Counted from the stretch's first letter, positions 36,505 through 45,724 are shown. The stretch is DNA of 64,000 nucleotides from Sediminihabitans luteus (GCF_002797595.1 NZ_PGFE01000002.1:434001-498000), one strand, 5' to 3'. Notes: generated from the letters alone by a model not told the origin. Translations and numbers: made by a program.

Positions 36505-37101
36505 GTGAGCGCCGAGCACGGGGCGGCCGGTCCGGGGGAGCCGGTCGTGCACGTCGAGGACGAGGCCGGGTTCGCGGCGTCGCGCGACGGGTTCGAGCGC
36601 CTGTGGACGCCGCACCGCATGGTGTACATCGGCGGCCAGGACAAGCCCGCCGACGGCACCTCCGACGCCTGCCCGTTCTGCCGGCTCCCGGGCCGGTCGG
36701 ACGAGGAGGCGCTGATCGTCGCCCGCGGCGACGCGTGCTTCGTGGTGCTCAACCTCTACCCGTACAACGCGGGTCACCTCATGGTCCTGCCGTACCGGCA
36801 CGTCGCCGACTACACCGACCTGACCGACGAGGAGACCCACGAGCTCGCGCGCCTGACGCAGACCGCGATGCGGGTCGTGCGCGAGGTCTCGGCGCCCGCC
36901 GGGTTCAACCTGGGCATGAACCAGGGCGAGGTCGCGGGCGCCGGGATCGCGGCGCACCTGCACCAGCACGTCGTGCCACGGTGGCTCGGCGACGCGAACT
37001 TCCTGCCCGTCGTCGGGCGGACCAAGGCCGTGCCCGAGCTGCTGTCCGACACGCGCGCGCGGCTCGCGGCAGCATGGCCGACCACGAACGGAGACGACTG
37101 A
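36505..37101 (+). CDS. HIT family nucleotide hydrolase/phosphorylase
   Basis: The 198-residue protein has the histidine triad HLHQHVVPRW (about residue 150) and a zinc site beginning CPFC. It is the positional counterpart of Rv2613c, which acts as an Ap4A phosphorylase; the activity here is inferred from family and place. GTG 36505 follows thrS by seven bases, and its stop abuts the pgsA start directly. Confidence 0.92.
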   Translation: MSAEHGAAGPGEPVVHVEDEAGFAASRDGFERLWTPHRMVYIGGQDKPADGTSDACPFCRLPGRSDEEALIVARGDACFVVLNLYPYNAGHLMVLPYRHVADYTDLTDEETHELARLTQTAMRVVREVSAPAGFNLGMNQGEVAGAGIAAHLHQHVVPRWLGDANFLPVVGRTKAVPELLSDTRARLAAAWPTTNGDD

Positions 37102-37722
37102 ATGTTCGGCCGCCTGCGCGGACTCTTCACCCGGCTGTTCACCCCGATCGCGGCGTTCCTGCTGCGGATCGGCGTGACGCCCGACATGGTCACGATCGCC
37201 GGGACGCTCGGCGTCGTGGTCAGCTCCCTCGTGCTCTTCCCGACCGGGCACCTGTTCTGGGGGACCATGGCGATCATGGTCTTCGCGTTCTCGGACGTGC
37301 TCGACGGCAACATGGCGCGCCAGCGCGGCATCACGGGCCCCTGGGGCGGGTTCCTCGACTCGACGCTCGACCGCGTCGCGGACGGCGCGGTGTTCGCGGG
37401 CCTGCTCGCGTACCTGTGGACGCAGGACGAGGTCTGGGGCATGGGCTTCGCGCTCGCGTGCCTCGTGCTCGGCGGCGTGGTCCCGTACGCGCGCGCCAAG
37501 GCCGAGAGCCTCGGGATGACCGCGACCGTCGGGATCGCCGAGCGCGCCGACCGGCTCGTGCTCACGCTCGTCGCCGCGGGCCTCGTGGGCCTCGGCGTGC
37601 CCGACGTCGTGCTCGTCGTCGTGCTCGGGCTCCTCGCGCTCGCCTCGGCGATCACCGTGGTCCAGCGCATGGCGACGGTGCACCGGCAGGCACAGGCCCT
37701 GACCTCGGGCCCCGCCGAGTGA
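37102..37722 (+). CDS. pgsA: Phosphatidylinositol phosphate synthase (CDP-alcohol phosphotransferase)
   Basis: Joins CDP-diacylglycerol to inositol phosphate at the membrane, the first step toward PIM glycolipids. The full CDP-alcohol signature is visible: D-x2-D-G-x2-A-R-x8-G-x3-D-x3-D (SDVLDGNMARQR then GGFLDSTLD). It has six hydrophobic segments in 206 residues. The neighbours (acyltransferase, PimA) point to inositol rather than glycerol phosphate as substrate. Confidence 0.92.
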   Translation: MFGRLRGLFTRLFTPIAAFLLRIGVTPDMVTIAGTLGVVVSSLVLFPTGHLFWGTMAIMVFAFSDVLDGNMARQRGITGPWGGFLDSTLDRVADGAVFAGLLAYLWTQDEVWGMGFALACLVLGGVVPYARAKAESLGMTATVGIAERADRLVLTLVAAGLVGLGVPDVVLVVVLGLLALASAITVVQRMATVHRQAQALTSGPAE

Positions 37723-38687
37723 GCCTCGACACCGGCGCGCTGTTCACGTTCGCGTGGCGGCACGCCCACCGCGTGCCCGGGCCCCTCCTGCGGGCCGGCT
37801 TCGCCCTCGCCGCGGACGTCGCGTGGTTGCGTCACGGCGGCGGCGTGCGCCGGCTCGAGGCGAACCTCGCGCGCGTGCGCCCCGAGCTGTCGGCGCGCGA
37901 GGTGCGGCGGCTCTCGCGCCGCTCGATGCGCTCCTACATGCGCTACTACCAGGAGGCGTTCACGCTGCACGCGGCGACGCCCGAGCAGATCACGGCGCGC
38001 GTGCGCGAGGAGGGCTCCGCGCCCGTGCGCGCGCACCTCGAGGCCGGGCGCTCGCCCGTGCTCGCGCTCGGGCACCTGGGCAACTGGGACCTCGCCGGCG
38101 CGTGGGCCTCGACCCACCTGGCGCGCGTGCTCACGGTCGCCGAGCGCCTGCGCCCCGAGGAACTGTTCCAGGAGTTCCTGCGGTTCCGCACCGCGCTCGG
38201 CATCGACATCCTCGCGCTCGGCGACACCGACGTGTTCCGGTCGCTCGTGCGCGCCGCGCGCGGACCGGACCGCATCCTGCCCCTGCTCGCGGACCGTGAC
38301 CTGACGGCGAGCGGCGTCGAGGTCGACCTGCTCGGTCACCACGCGCGCGTCGCGGCCGGGCCGGCGTCCCTCGCGGTCGCCACGGGCGCCCCGCTGTTCG
38401 CGGTCGCCATCACGTACGAGCGACTGCGCGGGTCCCGACGCCGCGCCGCCGGGACCCCGTGGGGCATCGTGCTGCGGTTCGGCGACGAGATCGTGGCCGA
38501 GGCGCTCGACCTGCCGCCGGACGCGACCAAGGAGCAGCGGGTCACGGCGACCACGCAGGCCTGGGTCACGGACCTCGCCCGCACCATCCACGAGGTCCCG
38601 GAGGACTGGCACATGCTGCAACGCGTCTTCGTCGCCGACCTCGACCCCGCCCGGGACGCCGCCGTGCGCGGCGCGGGGGCGGCATGA
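37719..38687 (+). CDS. Phosphatidylinositol mannoside acyltransferase
   Basis: This is an LpxL/HtrB-type acyltransferase that adds an acyl chain to the mannose of PIM (counterpart of Rv2611c). The 322-residue protein has the catalytic H-x4-D in LGHLGNWDLAG and LLADRDLTASGVEVDLLG. Start GTG 37719 overlaps the pgsA stop (GTGA), and its own stop overlaps the pimA start (ATGA). Confidence 0.92.
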   Translation: MSLDTGALFTFAWRHAHRVPGPLLRAGFALAADVAWLRHGGGVRRLEANLARVRPELSAREVRRLSRRSMRSYMRYYQEAFTLHAATPEQITARVREEGSAPVRAHLEAGRSPVLALGHLGNWDLAGAWASTHLARVLTVAERLRPEELFQEFLRFRTALGIDILALGDTDVFRSLVRAARGPDRILPLLADRDLTASGVEVDLLGHHARVAAGPASLAVATGAPLFAVAITYERLRGSRRRAAGTPWGIVLRFGDEIVAEALDLPPDATKEQRVTATTQAWVTDLARTIHEVPEDWHMLQRVFVADLDPARDAAVRGAGAA

Positions 38688-39913
38688 CCCGCCGCGGCGG
38701 CGGCCCGTCCCGCCCCCTGCGCGTCGGCATCGTGTGCCCGTACTCGTTCGACGCCCCCGGCGGCGTGCAGTTCCACGTGCGCGACCTCGCCGAGGCGCTC
38801 ATGGCCGCCGGCCACCACGTCTCGGTGCTCGCCCCCGCCGACGAGGACACGCCCCTGCCGGCGTTCATCACGTCGGCCGGCAAGGCCGTCCCCGTGCGGT
38901 TCAACGGGTCGGTCGCCCGCCTGACGTTCGGCCCCCGCGTCGCCGCGCGCGTGCGCCGGTGGGCCGAGCTCGGCGACTTCGACGTGCTGCACCTGCACGA
39001 GCCCGTGACCCCGAGCCTGAGCCTGCTCGCGCTGTGGGCCACGCAGGTTCCCGTCGTGGCGACCTTCCACACCTCGATCGTGCGCTCGCGCGCCCTGCAG
39101 CTCGCCTACCCGCTCGTGCGGCAGAGCCTCGAGAAGATCGACGGACGCATCGCGGTCTCCGAGGACGCCCGGCGCACGCTCGTCGACCACCTCGGTGGCG
39201 ACGCGGTCGTGATCCCGAACGGCGTGTACGTCGACGCGTTCGCCGACGCCGACGCCGACCCGCGCTGGCAGGGCACCCCCGAGCGCCCGACCGTCGCGTT
39301 CCTCGGACGCCTCGACGAGCCCCGCAAGGGCCTTCCCGTGCTGGTCGAGGCGATCCCGACGATCCTCGAGCACGTCCCCGGCGCGCGGTTCCTCGTCGCG
39401 GGCCGCGGCGACGCGGGACGTGACGCGGCGCTCGCGGCCCTCGGCGAGCACGCCGCGAACGTCGAGTTCCTGGGCGCGGTGAGCGACGACGAGAAGGCCC
39501 GCATGCTCGCGTCGGTCGACCTCTACGTGGCGCCGCAGACGGGCGGGGAGAGCTTCGGGATCGTGCTGGTCGAGGCCATGAGCGCGGGCGCGGCGGTCGT
39601 CGCGAGCAACCTCGGGGCGTTCCGACGCGTGCTCGACGACGGCGCCGCGGGCGCGTTGTTCGAGGTCGGCGACCCCGTGGACCTCGCGCGCGCGGTCCTC
39701 GACGCCCTCGCCGACCCGCAGGGGCGCGCCGCGCGGCGCGAGCGCGCGTCGCAGTTCGTGCGGCAGTTCGACTGGTCGGCCGTGACCACCCAGGTGCTCG
39801 CCGTCTACGAGATGGTTCTCGCGGCGTCCGACGCCGCCCGCGACGTCGCCCCGGACACCGGGCTCCTGGGCCGACTGACCCGTAGTCGGCCGAGCGAAGG
39901 GAGCGGCGCATGA
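38684..39913 (+). CDS. pimA: Phosphatidylinositol alpha-mannosyltransferase PimA
   Basis: A GT4, GT-B fold enzyme that transfers mannose from GDP-Man to phosphatidylinositol. Visible are SFDAPGGVQFHVRDLAEAL at the N-terminus, VLHLHEPVTPSLSLLAL, FLGRLDEPRKGLPVLVEA, and the E-x7-E motif in GGESFGIVLVEAMSAG. 409 residues, the family length. It is in an ATGA-coupled chain from pgsA to the next gene. Confidence 0.95.
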   Translation: MTRRGGGPSRPLRVGIVCPYSFDAPGGVQFHVRDLAEALMAAGHHVSVLAPADEDTPLPAFITSAGKAVPVRFNGSVARLTFGPRVAARVRRWAELGDFDVLHLHEPVTPSLSLLALWATQVPVVATFHTSIVRSRALQLAYPLVRQSLEKIDGRIAVSEDARRTLVDHLGGDAVVIPNGVYVDAFADADADPRWQGTPERPTVAFLGRLDEPRKGLPVLVEAIPTILEHVPGARFLVAGRGDAGRDAALAALGEHAANVEFLGAVSDDEKARMLASVDLYVAPQTGGESFGIVLVEAMSAGAAVVASNLGAFRRVLDDGAAGALFEVGDPVDLARAVLDALADPQGRAARRERASQFVRQFDWSAVTTQVLAVYEMVLAASDAARDVAPDTGLLGRLTRSRPSEGSGA

Positions 39914-40575
39914 CCTGGTCCGAGATCGTGATCCTGGTCGTGGTCGTCCTCGCGCTGGCCGGCTGGAGCGCGTGGCTCGCCGCGAACCGGCTCGACCGGC
40001 TGCACCGCAAGGTCGTCGCGTCGCGCACCGCGCTCGACAGCCAGCTCGTGCGGCGCGCGGCGGCGGCCAGCGAGCTCGCGGGGGCCGGGGTGCTCGACCC
40101 GGCGTCGTCGCTGCTGGTCGCGCAGGCCGTGTACGAGGTGTCGCTCGAGGGCGACGCGGGCGACCGTGAGCTCGCGCGCGCGGTGCCCGAGCTCGCCCGC
40201 GACCTCACGCACCGGTCCGTGCCGACCGTGCGCGACAGCCTCGCGGTCGGGTTCGACGAGGAGCGCGCGCGCGCCGAGAGCGACCTGTCCGCGATCCTGC
40301 GTGGCGCGCTCGGCACCGCCGCGGACGTCGCGCAGCTGCGCGCGCACCCCGACGCCGACGCCCTGCTGCAGTCCCTCTCTGCCGCCTGGTACCGCGTGCA
40401 GATCGCCCGCCGGTTCCACAACGAGGCGGTCGCGCAGGCCCAGCGCGTGCGCCGCAAGTGGTGGGTGCGCACGTTCCGCATCGCGGGGCGCGCCGCGCTG
40501 CCCGTGACCGTCGAGCTCGACGACGCGTGGCCCGCGGGCCTCGGCCGTCCGGCCGCCGCGGTGAGCGGCGCGTGA
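39910..40575 (+). CDS. LemA-like membrane-anchored protein
   Basis: The 221-residue protein has one N-terminal membrane helix (EIVILVVVVLALAGWSAWLA) and a helical body. LDRLHRKVVASRTALDSQLVRRA and WYRVQIARRFHNEAVAQAQ resemble LemA family helices. Function is unknown. It is translationally coupled to pimA (ATGA overlap), so it belongs to the PIM operon. It lacks the usual LemA LIPNLV motif, so only a distant relation is claimed. Confidence 0.7.
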   Translation: MTWSEIVILVVVVLALAGWSAWLAANRLDRLHRKVVASRTALDSQLVRRAAAASELAGAGVLDPASSLLVAQAVYEVSLEGDAGDRELARAVPELARDLTHRSVPTVRDSLAVGFDEERARAESDLSAILRGALGTAADVAQLRAHPDADALLQSLSAAWYRVQIARRFHNEAVAQAQRVRRKWWVRTFRIAGRAALPVTVELDDAWPAGLGRPAAAVSGA

Positions 40576-40619
40576 GGTCCGGCCGTGCCGGGCGAGCCGA
40601 CCGGGCGCACCGGTACGCG

Positions 40620-40625
40620 TAGAAT
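40620..40625 (+). promoter_or_regulatory. -10 element of the pdxS promoter
   Basis: TAGAAT in an otherwise GC-rich gap gives a start near 40632 and a leader of about 48 bases with GAGG before GTG 40680. Confidence 0.5.
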
Positions 40626-40679
40626 CGACCACGGTGGCGCGACGCGCCATCCCCCCAGATCAGTGAATGTGAGGTTGCG

Positions 40680-41585
40680 GTGACCAAGGACCCGAGCGAC
40701 ACCACGAGCGTCGGGACGGCCCGCGTCAAGCGTGGCATGGCCGAGATGCTCAAGGGTGGCGTCATCATGGACGTCGTCAACGTCGAGCAGGCGAAGATCG
40801 CCGAGGACGCGGGCGCGGTGGCCGTCATGGCCCTCGAGCGCGTCCCGGCGGACATCCGTGCCCAGGGCGGCGTGTCGCGCATGAGCGACCCCGACATGAT
40901 CGACGGCATCATCGAGGCCGTCTCGATCCCGGTCATGGCCAAGGCGCGGATCGGCCACTTCGTCGAGGCGCAGGTGCTGCAGTCGCTCGGCGTCGACTAC
41001 ATCGACGAGTCCGAGGTGCTGACCCCGGCCGACTACGCCAACCACATCGACAAGTGGGACTTCACGGCCCCGTTCGTGTGCGGTGCGACGAACCTCGGCG
41101 AGGCTCTGCGCCGCATCACCGAGGGCGCGGCCATGATCCGTTCCAAGGGTGAGGCCGGCACGGGCGACGTCTCGAACGCGACGACGCACATGCGCCAGAT
41201 CCGCCAGCAGATCCGCGCGCTCGCGTCGCTGCCCGAGGACGAGCTGTTCGTCGCGGCCAAGGAGCTCCAGGCCCCGTACGAGCTCGTCAAGGAGGTCGCG
41301 ACCACGGGCAAGCTCCCTGTCGTGCTCTTCACCGCGGGCGGTATCGCGACCCCGGCCGACGCGGCCATGATGATGCAGCTCGGCGCCGAGGGCGTGTTCG
41401 TCGGCTCGGGCATCTTCAAGTCGGGCAACCCGGCGCAGCGCGCCGCGGCCGTGGTCAAGGCCACGACGTTCTTCGACGACCCTGACGTCATCGCGAAGGT
41501 CTCGCGCGGCCTCGGCGAGGCGATGGTCGGCATCAACGTCGACGAGATCCCCGAGCCGCACCGTCTGGCCGAGCGCGGCTGGTGA
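40680..41585 (+). CDS. pdxS: Pyridoxal 5'-phosphate synthase, lyase subunit
   Basis: PdxS builds PLP from ribose 5-phosphate, glyceraldehyde 3-phosphate and ammonia supplied by PdxT. The 301-residue TIM barrel is highly conserved: [49 protein letters not shown] with a catalytic lysine near residue 87, and [17 protein letters not shown]. Its partner pdxT lies 4.1 kb downstream, an unusual separation. Confidence 0.97.
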   Translation: MTKDPSDTTSVGTARVKRGMAEMLKGGVIMDVVNVEQAKIAEDAGAVAVMALERVPADIRAQGGVSRMSDPDMIDGIIEAVSIPVMAKARIGHFVEAQVLQSLGVDYIDESEVLTPADYANHIDKWDFTAPFVCGATNLGEALRRITEGAAMIRSKGEAGTGDVSNATTHMRQIRQQIRALASLPEDELFVAAKELQAPYELVKEVATTGKLPVVLFTAGGIATPADAAMMMQLGAEGVFVGSGIFKSGNPAQRAAAVVKATTFFDDPDVIAKVSRGLGEAMVGINVDEIPEPHRLAERGW

Positions 41586-41627
41586 GCTGACGCCGGCCCG
41601 CGACCTGACGCGACCGACCGGCACGCG

Positions 41628-41664
41628 CGGCCCCCGTCCCCGGCACCACCGGGAGCGGGGGCCG
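41628..41664 (+). terminator. Terminator after pdxS
   Basis: Stem of 16-base arms (41628-41643, 41649-41664) with two mismatches and a five-base loop, about 45 bases after the pdxS stop. Confidence 0.6.
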
Positions 41665-41682
41665 TCGCGTACCCTGGCGCGC

Positions 41683-42279
41683 ATGAGCGCCCAGCCCCCC
41701 GGAACGCCCCTGCCCGCCGGGTCCCCCGAGGGGCGGACGTCGCCGCCGGCCTCGCGCCTCGGCCCCGAGTGGGTCGTGGGCGCCGACGGGCTCCGGTTCC
41801 GTCGTGGCGCACGCGTGATCCTCCTCGACCCGGACGGCCGGGTACTTCTCGTGCGCGGGCACGACGTCGACCAGCCGGGCCGGTCCTGGTGGTTCACGGT
41901 CGGCGGGGGCATCGACGCGGGGGAGGACGCCGCCGCCGCCGCGGTGCGCGAGGTGCGCGAGGAGACCGGCATCGTGCTCACGGTCGCCGACCTCGAGGGT
42001 CCGGTCGTGCGCCGGTCGGCGGTGTTCGACTTCTACGCCGAGACGTGCCGCCAGGACGAGGAGATCTTCGTCGCGCGCGTCGGGCCGACGGCCGCGCTCA
42101 CGCGCGACGGGTGGACGGCGGTCGAGCACGAGACCCTCGACGAGATGCGCTGGTGGTCGGCCGACGAGCTCGACGCCGTGACGATCGAGGTCTTCCCCGC
42201 CGAGCTCGCCGAGCTGGTCCGGGCCTTCGCGCCGGGGTGGGACGGCGTCGTCCGCGACCTCGGCGAGGGGCGCGGCTGA
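41683..42279 (+). CDS. Nudix hydrolase
   Basis: The 198-residue protein has a complete Nudix box, GGIDAGEDAAAAAVREVREETGI, with all the catalytic acids. The first 30 residues are a Pro/Ser-rich tail. Substrate is unknown; a Nudix gene near pimA/pdxS also occurs in mycobacteria (Rv2609c), though not in this exact place. TACCCT lies seven bases before ATG 41683. Confidence 0.92.
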   Translation: MSAQPPGTPLPAGSPEGRTSPPASRLGPEWVVGADGLRFRRGARVILLDPDGRVLLVRGHDVDQPGRSWWFTVGGGIDAGEDAAAAAVREVREETGIVLTVADLEGPVVRRSAVFDFYAETCRQDEEIFVARVGPTAALTRDGWTAVEHETLDEMRWWSADELDAVTIEVFPAELAELVRAFAPGWDGVVRDLGEGRG

Positions 42280-42290
42280 GCGCCTGACTC

Positions 42291-43163
42291 TCAGGGCTCG
42301 ACGGGCGTACCGAACCGCGCGACGCAGTGCCAGAGCCGCTTGAGGTCCTGCGGGTCCTCGTGGCCCGTCCGCGCCGCCCGGGCCAGGACCGCGGCGTCGA
42401 GCAGCCCGTCGACGGCGACCCGGAACCCGGACTCGACGACCCGTGCGCCCCGGAACCCGGGGTGCGCGGCGAGGACGTCGACGGGGAGCCGGCGGCCCTC
42501 GTGCCACGCGACCGGGACCCCGAGGCTGTCGGCGGCACGCTCGACCTGCGTCCCGCGGAACGACGGGTCCAGCACGAGCGCCTCGACGTCGGTCGCGAGC
42601 CGCACGCCGCCGTGCACGTGCGCCTCGACGTAGGCGTCGAGCGCGCCGCCGTCGCGTGCCTCCTCGGCGTCGGTGCGGGGAACGGCCGCGAAGGCCTCGG
42701 CGAGGGGGAGCAGGTCGAAGGCGCCCGCGGTCCCGAACGAGGTCGGCTCGAGCACCGAGTCGGGGAAGCAGAAGGTGCAGCGGTCCAGGACGTGCGCGGC
42801 GAGCCGCAGGTGCGCCGACCCGAAGCGCAGGGCGCCACCGGACCGTGACCTGCGGTGGTTCAGGGCCCCGTACACCGGTCGTGCGGACGCCGGGGCCGCG
42901 TCGTACGCCGTGCCGAACATCCGCTGCTCCCACCGCCAGCGCGCCTCGCCGGGGCGCGCACCCAGGCCGCCGTTGCTCGTCCCGGTCTCGAACTGCGACC
43001 GGTACCGGCCGTCGTGGGCGAGCGACTCCAGCACGCTCGACCCGTGGTGCGTGCGGTCCGGGTGGAAGGTGAGCGTCACGCGCAGCGTGCGGTCGAGCGG
43101 CGCGCCCCGGGCGTGCGCGCCGACGTGGGCGAGCGCTCGGCCGGCGGGCGTGTCGAGGGTCAC
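42291..43163 (-). CDS. DUF3626 family protein
   Basis: The 290-residue protein has LTFHPDR, the strongly conserved DGRYRSQFETGTSNGGL and WEQRMFGTAYD, which identify DUF3626 (toxin-related or polymorphic in some annotations, function not established). GTG 43163 has CACGAT six bases upstream. It converges with the Nudix gene, whose stop is 11 bases away, and lies downstream of the ClC gene beyond a 20-bp tandem repeat. Confidence 0.85.
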   Translation of the reverse strand: MTLDTPAGRALAHVGAHARGAPLDRTLRVTLTFHPDRTHHGSSVLESLAHDGRYRSQFETGTSNGGLGARPGEARWRWEQRMFGTAYDAAPASARPVYGALNHRRSRSGGALRFGSAHLRLAAHVLDRCTFCFPDSVLEPTSFGTAGAFDLLPLAEAFAAVPRTDAEEARDGGALDAYVEAHVHGGVRLATDVEALVLDPSFRGTQVERAADSLGVPVAWHEGRRLPVDVLAAHPGFRGARVVESGFRVAVDGLLDAAVLARAARTGHEDPQDLKRLWHCVARFGTPVEP

Positions 43164-43220
43164 GTGCCGATCGTGCCAGCGGGCGCATCCCGGCGCACGG
43201 CCGTGCTCGGGGATGGTCGG

Positions 43221-43300
43221 TCGCGCGCGGGCAGGGTCACTCGCGCGCGGGCAGGGTCACTCGCGCGCGGGCAGGGTCACTCGCTCGCGGGCATGGTCAG
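43221..43300. repeat. 20-bp tandem repeat, four copies
   Basis: Units 43221-43240, 43241-43260 and 43261-43280 are identical (TCGCGCGCGGGCAGGGTCAC); 43281-43300 differs at three positions. Degenerate units flank it on both sides. The last copy contains the stop codon of the ClC channel gene (43297-43299). Confidence 0.92.
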
Positions 43301-45084
43301 TCGTGCGCGGCGGTCGCGTTCGCGAGCGCGCCGAGCACCGCGCGGTGACTCAGCCAGCCCACGAGCGAGCCGCCGGCGTCCACGACGGCCACGCCCGCGT
43401 CGTCGGGCCGTCGACGCAGCACGTCGACGGCGTCGCGCAGCGAGCCGTCGACACCGACGCGACCGACCTCGTCGTAGACGTCCGCGACGGTGCGGTGCGC
43501 GACGTCGTCGTCCTCGTCGAGCGACCGGGCGACGTCCGCGGCGCGCAGCTGGCCGCGCAGCCGCCCGTCGTCGACCACGGCGAGCGTGGGGCTGCCGCTC
43601 GCGAAGACGGTCCGGGCCGCCCCGGGCAACGGCGCGCCGGGCGCGAGCGTGGGCGGGGCGGGGTCCATGACGTCGGCGACGCGCAGGTCGGTCAGCACCT
43701 GGTCGGCCGGGTGGCCGTCCAGGACGATGCCACGGCGGCGCAGCTTGAGGCTGTAGACGGTGTCGTCGCTCAGTGCCCGGCTCACGCCGGTGGCCAGGAC
43801 GATCGCGAGCATGAGCGGCAGGATGATCGTGTACTCGCCCGTGAGCTCGAACAGCATGATCACGGCGGTCAGGGGAGCGCGGGCCGTCCCGGCGAACACC
43901 GCGCCCATGCCGACGATCGCGAATGCGCCGGGCGAGGGTGCCAGGGCCGGGACGAGCGCGTGCGCGACCTGGCCGAACGCGGCGCCGAGCATCCCGCCGA
44001 TGAACAGCGACGGCGCGAACACGCCGCCGGACCCGCCGATCCCGAGCGTGAGGCTCGTCGCGACGACCTTGCCCACGAGCAGCAGCAGGAGGAAGCCGAC
44101 GACGTAGCCGCCGTTGACGCCCGTCTCGAGCACCGGGTAGCCCACGCCGTACATCTGTGGCAGCACGAGAAGGACGAGGCCGAGCAGCACGCCGCCGGCG
44201 GCGGGCCGCAGCCACTCGGGCCCGCGCCACACGCGGTCGCAGAGGTCCTCGACCGCGTACAGGATGCGCGTGAACCCGATGCCGACGGCGCCTGCGACGA
44301 GTCCCAGCAGGGCGAACAGCAGGTAGGTCCACGCGGAGTCGATCGTGAAGGCCGGCAGTGCGAGGAACGGGTCGTCGCCGAGGATCGCGCGCCCGACGAC
44401 GGACGCGACGACCGACGAGAGCACGACGAACCCGAACGACCGGGCGCGGAAGTCGCGCAGGATCAGCTCGAGCGCGAAGAGCACCCCCGCGATCGGGGCG
44501 TTGAAGGTCGCGGCGATGCCCGCGGCGGCGCCGGCCGCGACGAGCGTGCGCATGCGGTCGAGCGGCATGCGCGTCGCCTGCCCGACGCTCGACCCGAGCG
44601 CCGCGCCGATCTGGACGATCGGGCCCTCGCGCCCCACGGACCCGCCCGAGCCGATGCAGATCGCGGACGCGAGCGCCTTGACCGCGGCCACGCGGGCGCG
44701 GATGCGACCGCCGTGCCGCGCGACGGCGAGCATGACCTCGGGCACGCCGTGGCCTCGGGCCTCGCGCGCCCCGAGGTAGACGATCGGGCCGTAGACCAGT
44801 CCGCCGACGACGGGCGCGAGCACGACGAACCAGGGGCCGAGCCACGGGAGGTTCGGGTTGGCGGGGTGCTGGCCCACGCCGACCGCGGAGTAGTCGGCGA
44901 AGCCCGAGAACACGAGCGTCGCGTGCTCGATGAGCCACCGGAAGCCGACCGCGCCGAGTCCCGTGAGCGCGCCGACGGCGACGGTCAGGGCGACGAAGCC
45001 GACGGTGCCGGTGCGCGCGCTCTCGGCCGCCCGGTCCCAGCCGCGCGAGGTCGTGCGGGCGAGCCCGGTGAGGGCATGCGTCAT
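43297..45084 (-). CDS. ClC-type chloride channel/transporter with CBS domains
   Basis: The 595-residue membrane protein has the ClC selectivity motifs GSGGSVGREGPIVQIG (about residue 150) and GGSGGVFAPSLFIG, and a C-terminal pair of CBS domains (about 460-595) as in regulatory ClC proteins. ATG 45084 has AAGGAA upstream and is preferred over an ATG 24 bases earlier. Whether it is a channel or an H+/Cl- antiporter is not decided here. It is divergent from a MarR gene that may control it. Confidence 0.92.
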   Translation of the reverse strand: MTHALTGLARTTSRGWDRAAESARTGTVGFVALTVAVGALTGLGAVGFRWLIEHATLVFSGFADYSAVGVGQHPANPNLPWLGPWFVVLAPVVGGLVYGPIVYLGAREARGHGVPEVMLAVARHGGRIRARVAAVKALASAICIGSGGSVGREGPIVQIGAALGSSVGQATRMPLDRMRTLVAAGAAAGIAATFNAPIAGVLFALELILRDFRARSFGFVVLSSVVASVVGRAILGDDPFLALPAFTIDSAWTYLLFALLGLVAGAVGIGFTRILYAVEDLCDRVWRGPEWLRPAAGGVLLGLVLLVLPQMYGVGYPVLETGVNGGYVVGFLLLLLVGKVVATSLTLGIGGSGGVFAPSLFIGGMLGAAFGQVAHALVPALAPSPGAFAIVGMGAVFAGTARAPLTAVIMLFELTGEYTIILPLMLAIVLATGVSRALSDDTVYSLKLRRRGIVLDGHPADQVLTDLRVADVMDPAPPTLAPGAPLPGAARTVFASGSPTLAVVDDGRLRGQLRAADVARSLDEDDDVAHRTVADVYDEVGRVGVDGSLRDAVDVLRRRPDDAGVAVVDAGGSLVGWLSHRAVLGALANATAAHD

Positions 45085-45103
45085 GACCGGTTCCTTGCAT
45101 GCA

Positions 45104-45116
45104 TACAACTAATGTA
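45104..45116. promoter_or_regulatory. Operator-like dyad between the ClC and MarR genes
   Basis: TACA-ACTAA-TGTA lies in an AT-rich island (45092-45132) that also contains GCATGCAT and an outer TTGC (45095) and GCAA (45122) pair. It is placed to control both divergent genes and resembles MarR-type operators. Confidence 0.45.
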
Positions 45117-45176
45117 CCAGGGCAACTATGCTGGTCGGGACCGCGCGCGGCCCGTCGGCGGCGCGCGCGAAGCGGC

Positions 45177-45182
45177 TACGCT
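45177..45182 (+). promoter_or_regulatory. -10 element of a predicted leaderless promoter for the MarR gene
   Basis: TACGCT six bases before ATG 45189, no ribosome binding site. Confidence 0.45.
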
Positions 45183-45188
45183 GGCCGG

Positions 45189-45650
45189 ATGGACGACGTC
45201 GAGAGCACCGCCGACGCCACGCTGCACGCCTCGCGCGCGCTGGTCGCGGTCATCGCCCGCTCGCTCGCCTCGGCGCTCGAGGACGTCTCGCTCCCGCAGT
45301 TCCGCGTGCTCGTGCTGCTGTCCAACAACGGGCCCTTGCGCCAGGGCGTCGTGGCCGAGCAGCTCGGCGTGCACGCCTCGACCTTCTCCCGCAACGCGGG
45401 TCGGCTCGTGGCCGGGGGATGGGTGCGCCGGCTCGAGGACCCCGACAACGGGCAGGCCAAGCGGCTCGAGCTCACCGACGCCGGTCGGGCGCTCGTCGAT
45501 CAGGTCACCGAGCAGCGGCGCGCCGAGATCGCTGCCGTGGTCGCCGCGGTGCCGGCCGCGGAGCGCCCCGCGGTGCTCGCCGCGTTCCGCGCGTTCGCGC
45601 ACGCCGCGGGCGAGCCCGACCCGCAGGACCTGCAGACGCTCGCGATGTAG
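45189..45650 (+). CDS. MarR family transcriptional regulator
   Basis: The 153-residue winged-helix protein has LPQFRVLVLLSNNGPL, QLGVHASTFSRNAGRLV as recognition region and WVRRLEDPDNGQAKRLELT as wing. MarR proteins usually repress an adjacent divergent gene, here the ClC transporter. The ligand is unknown. Confidence 0.92.
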   Translation: MDDVESTADATLHASRALVAVIARSLASALEDVSLPQFRVLVLLSNNGPLRQGVVAEQLGVHASTFSRNAGRLVAGGWVRRLEDPDNGQAKRLELTDAGRALVDQVTEQRRAEIAAVVAAVPAAERPAVLAAFRAFAHAAGEPDPQDLQTLAM

Positions 45651-45724
45651 GTCCCGGTCGTGCGGGCGGTGTGACGCTGCGCACGCCCGCGCTCGCGGAC
45701 CGCGGTCGCCCGCGGCGTCCGCCC

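Noticed and set aside
43221-43300. Possible CRISPR array
   Set aside because: The 20-bp units are directly abutting with no spacers, and no cas gene is nearby.
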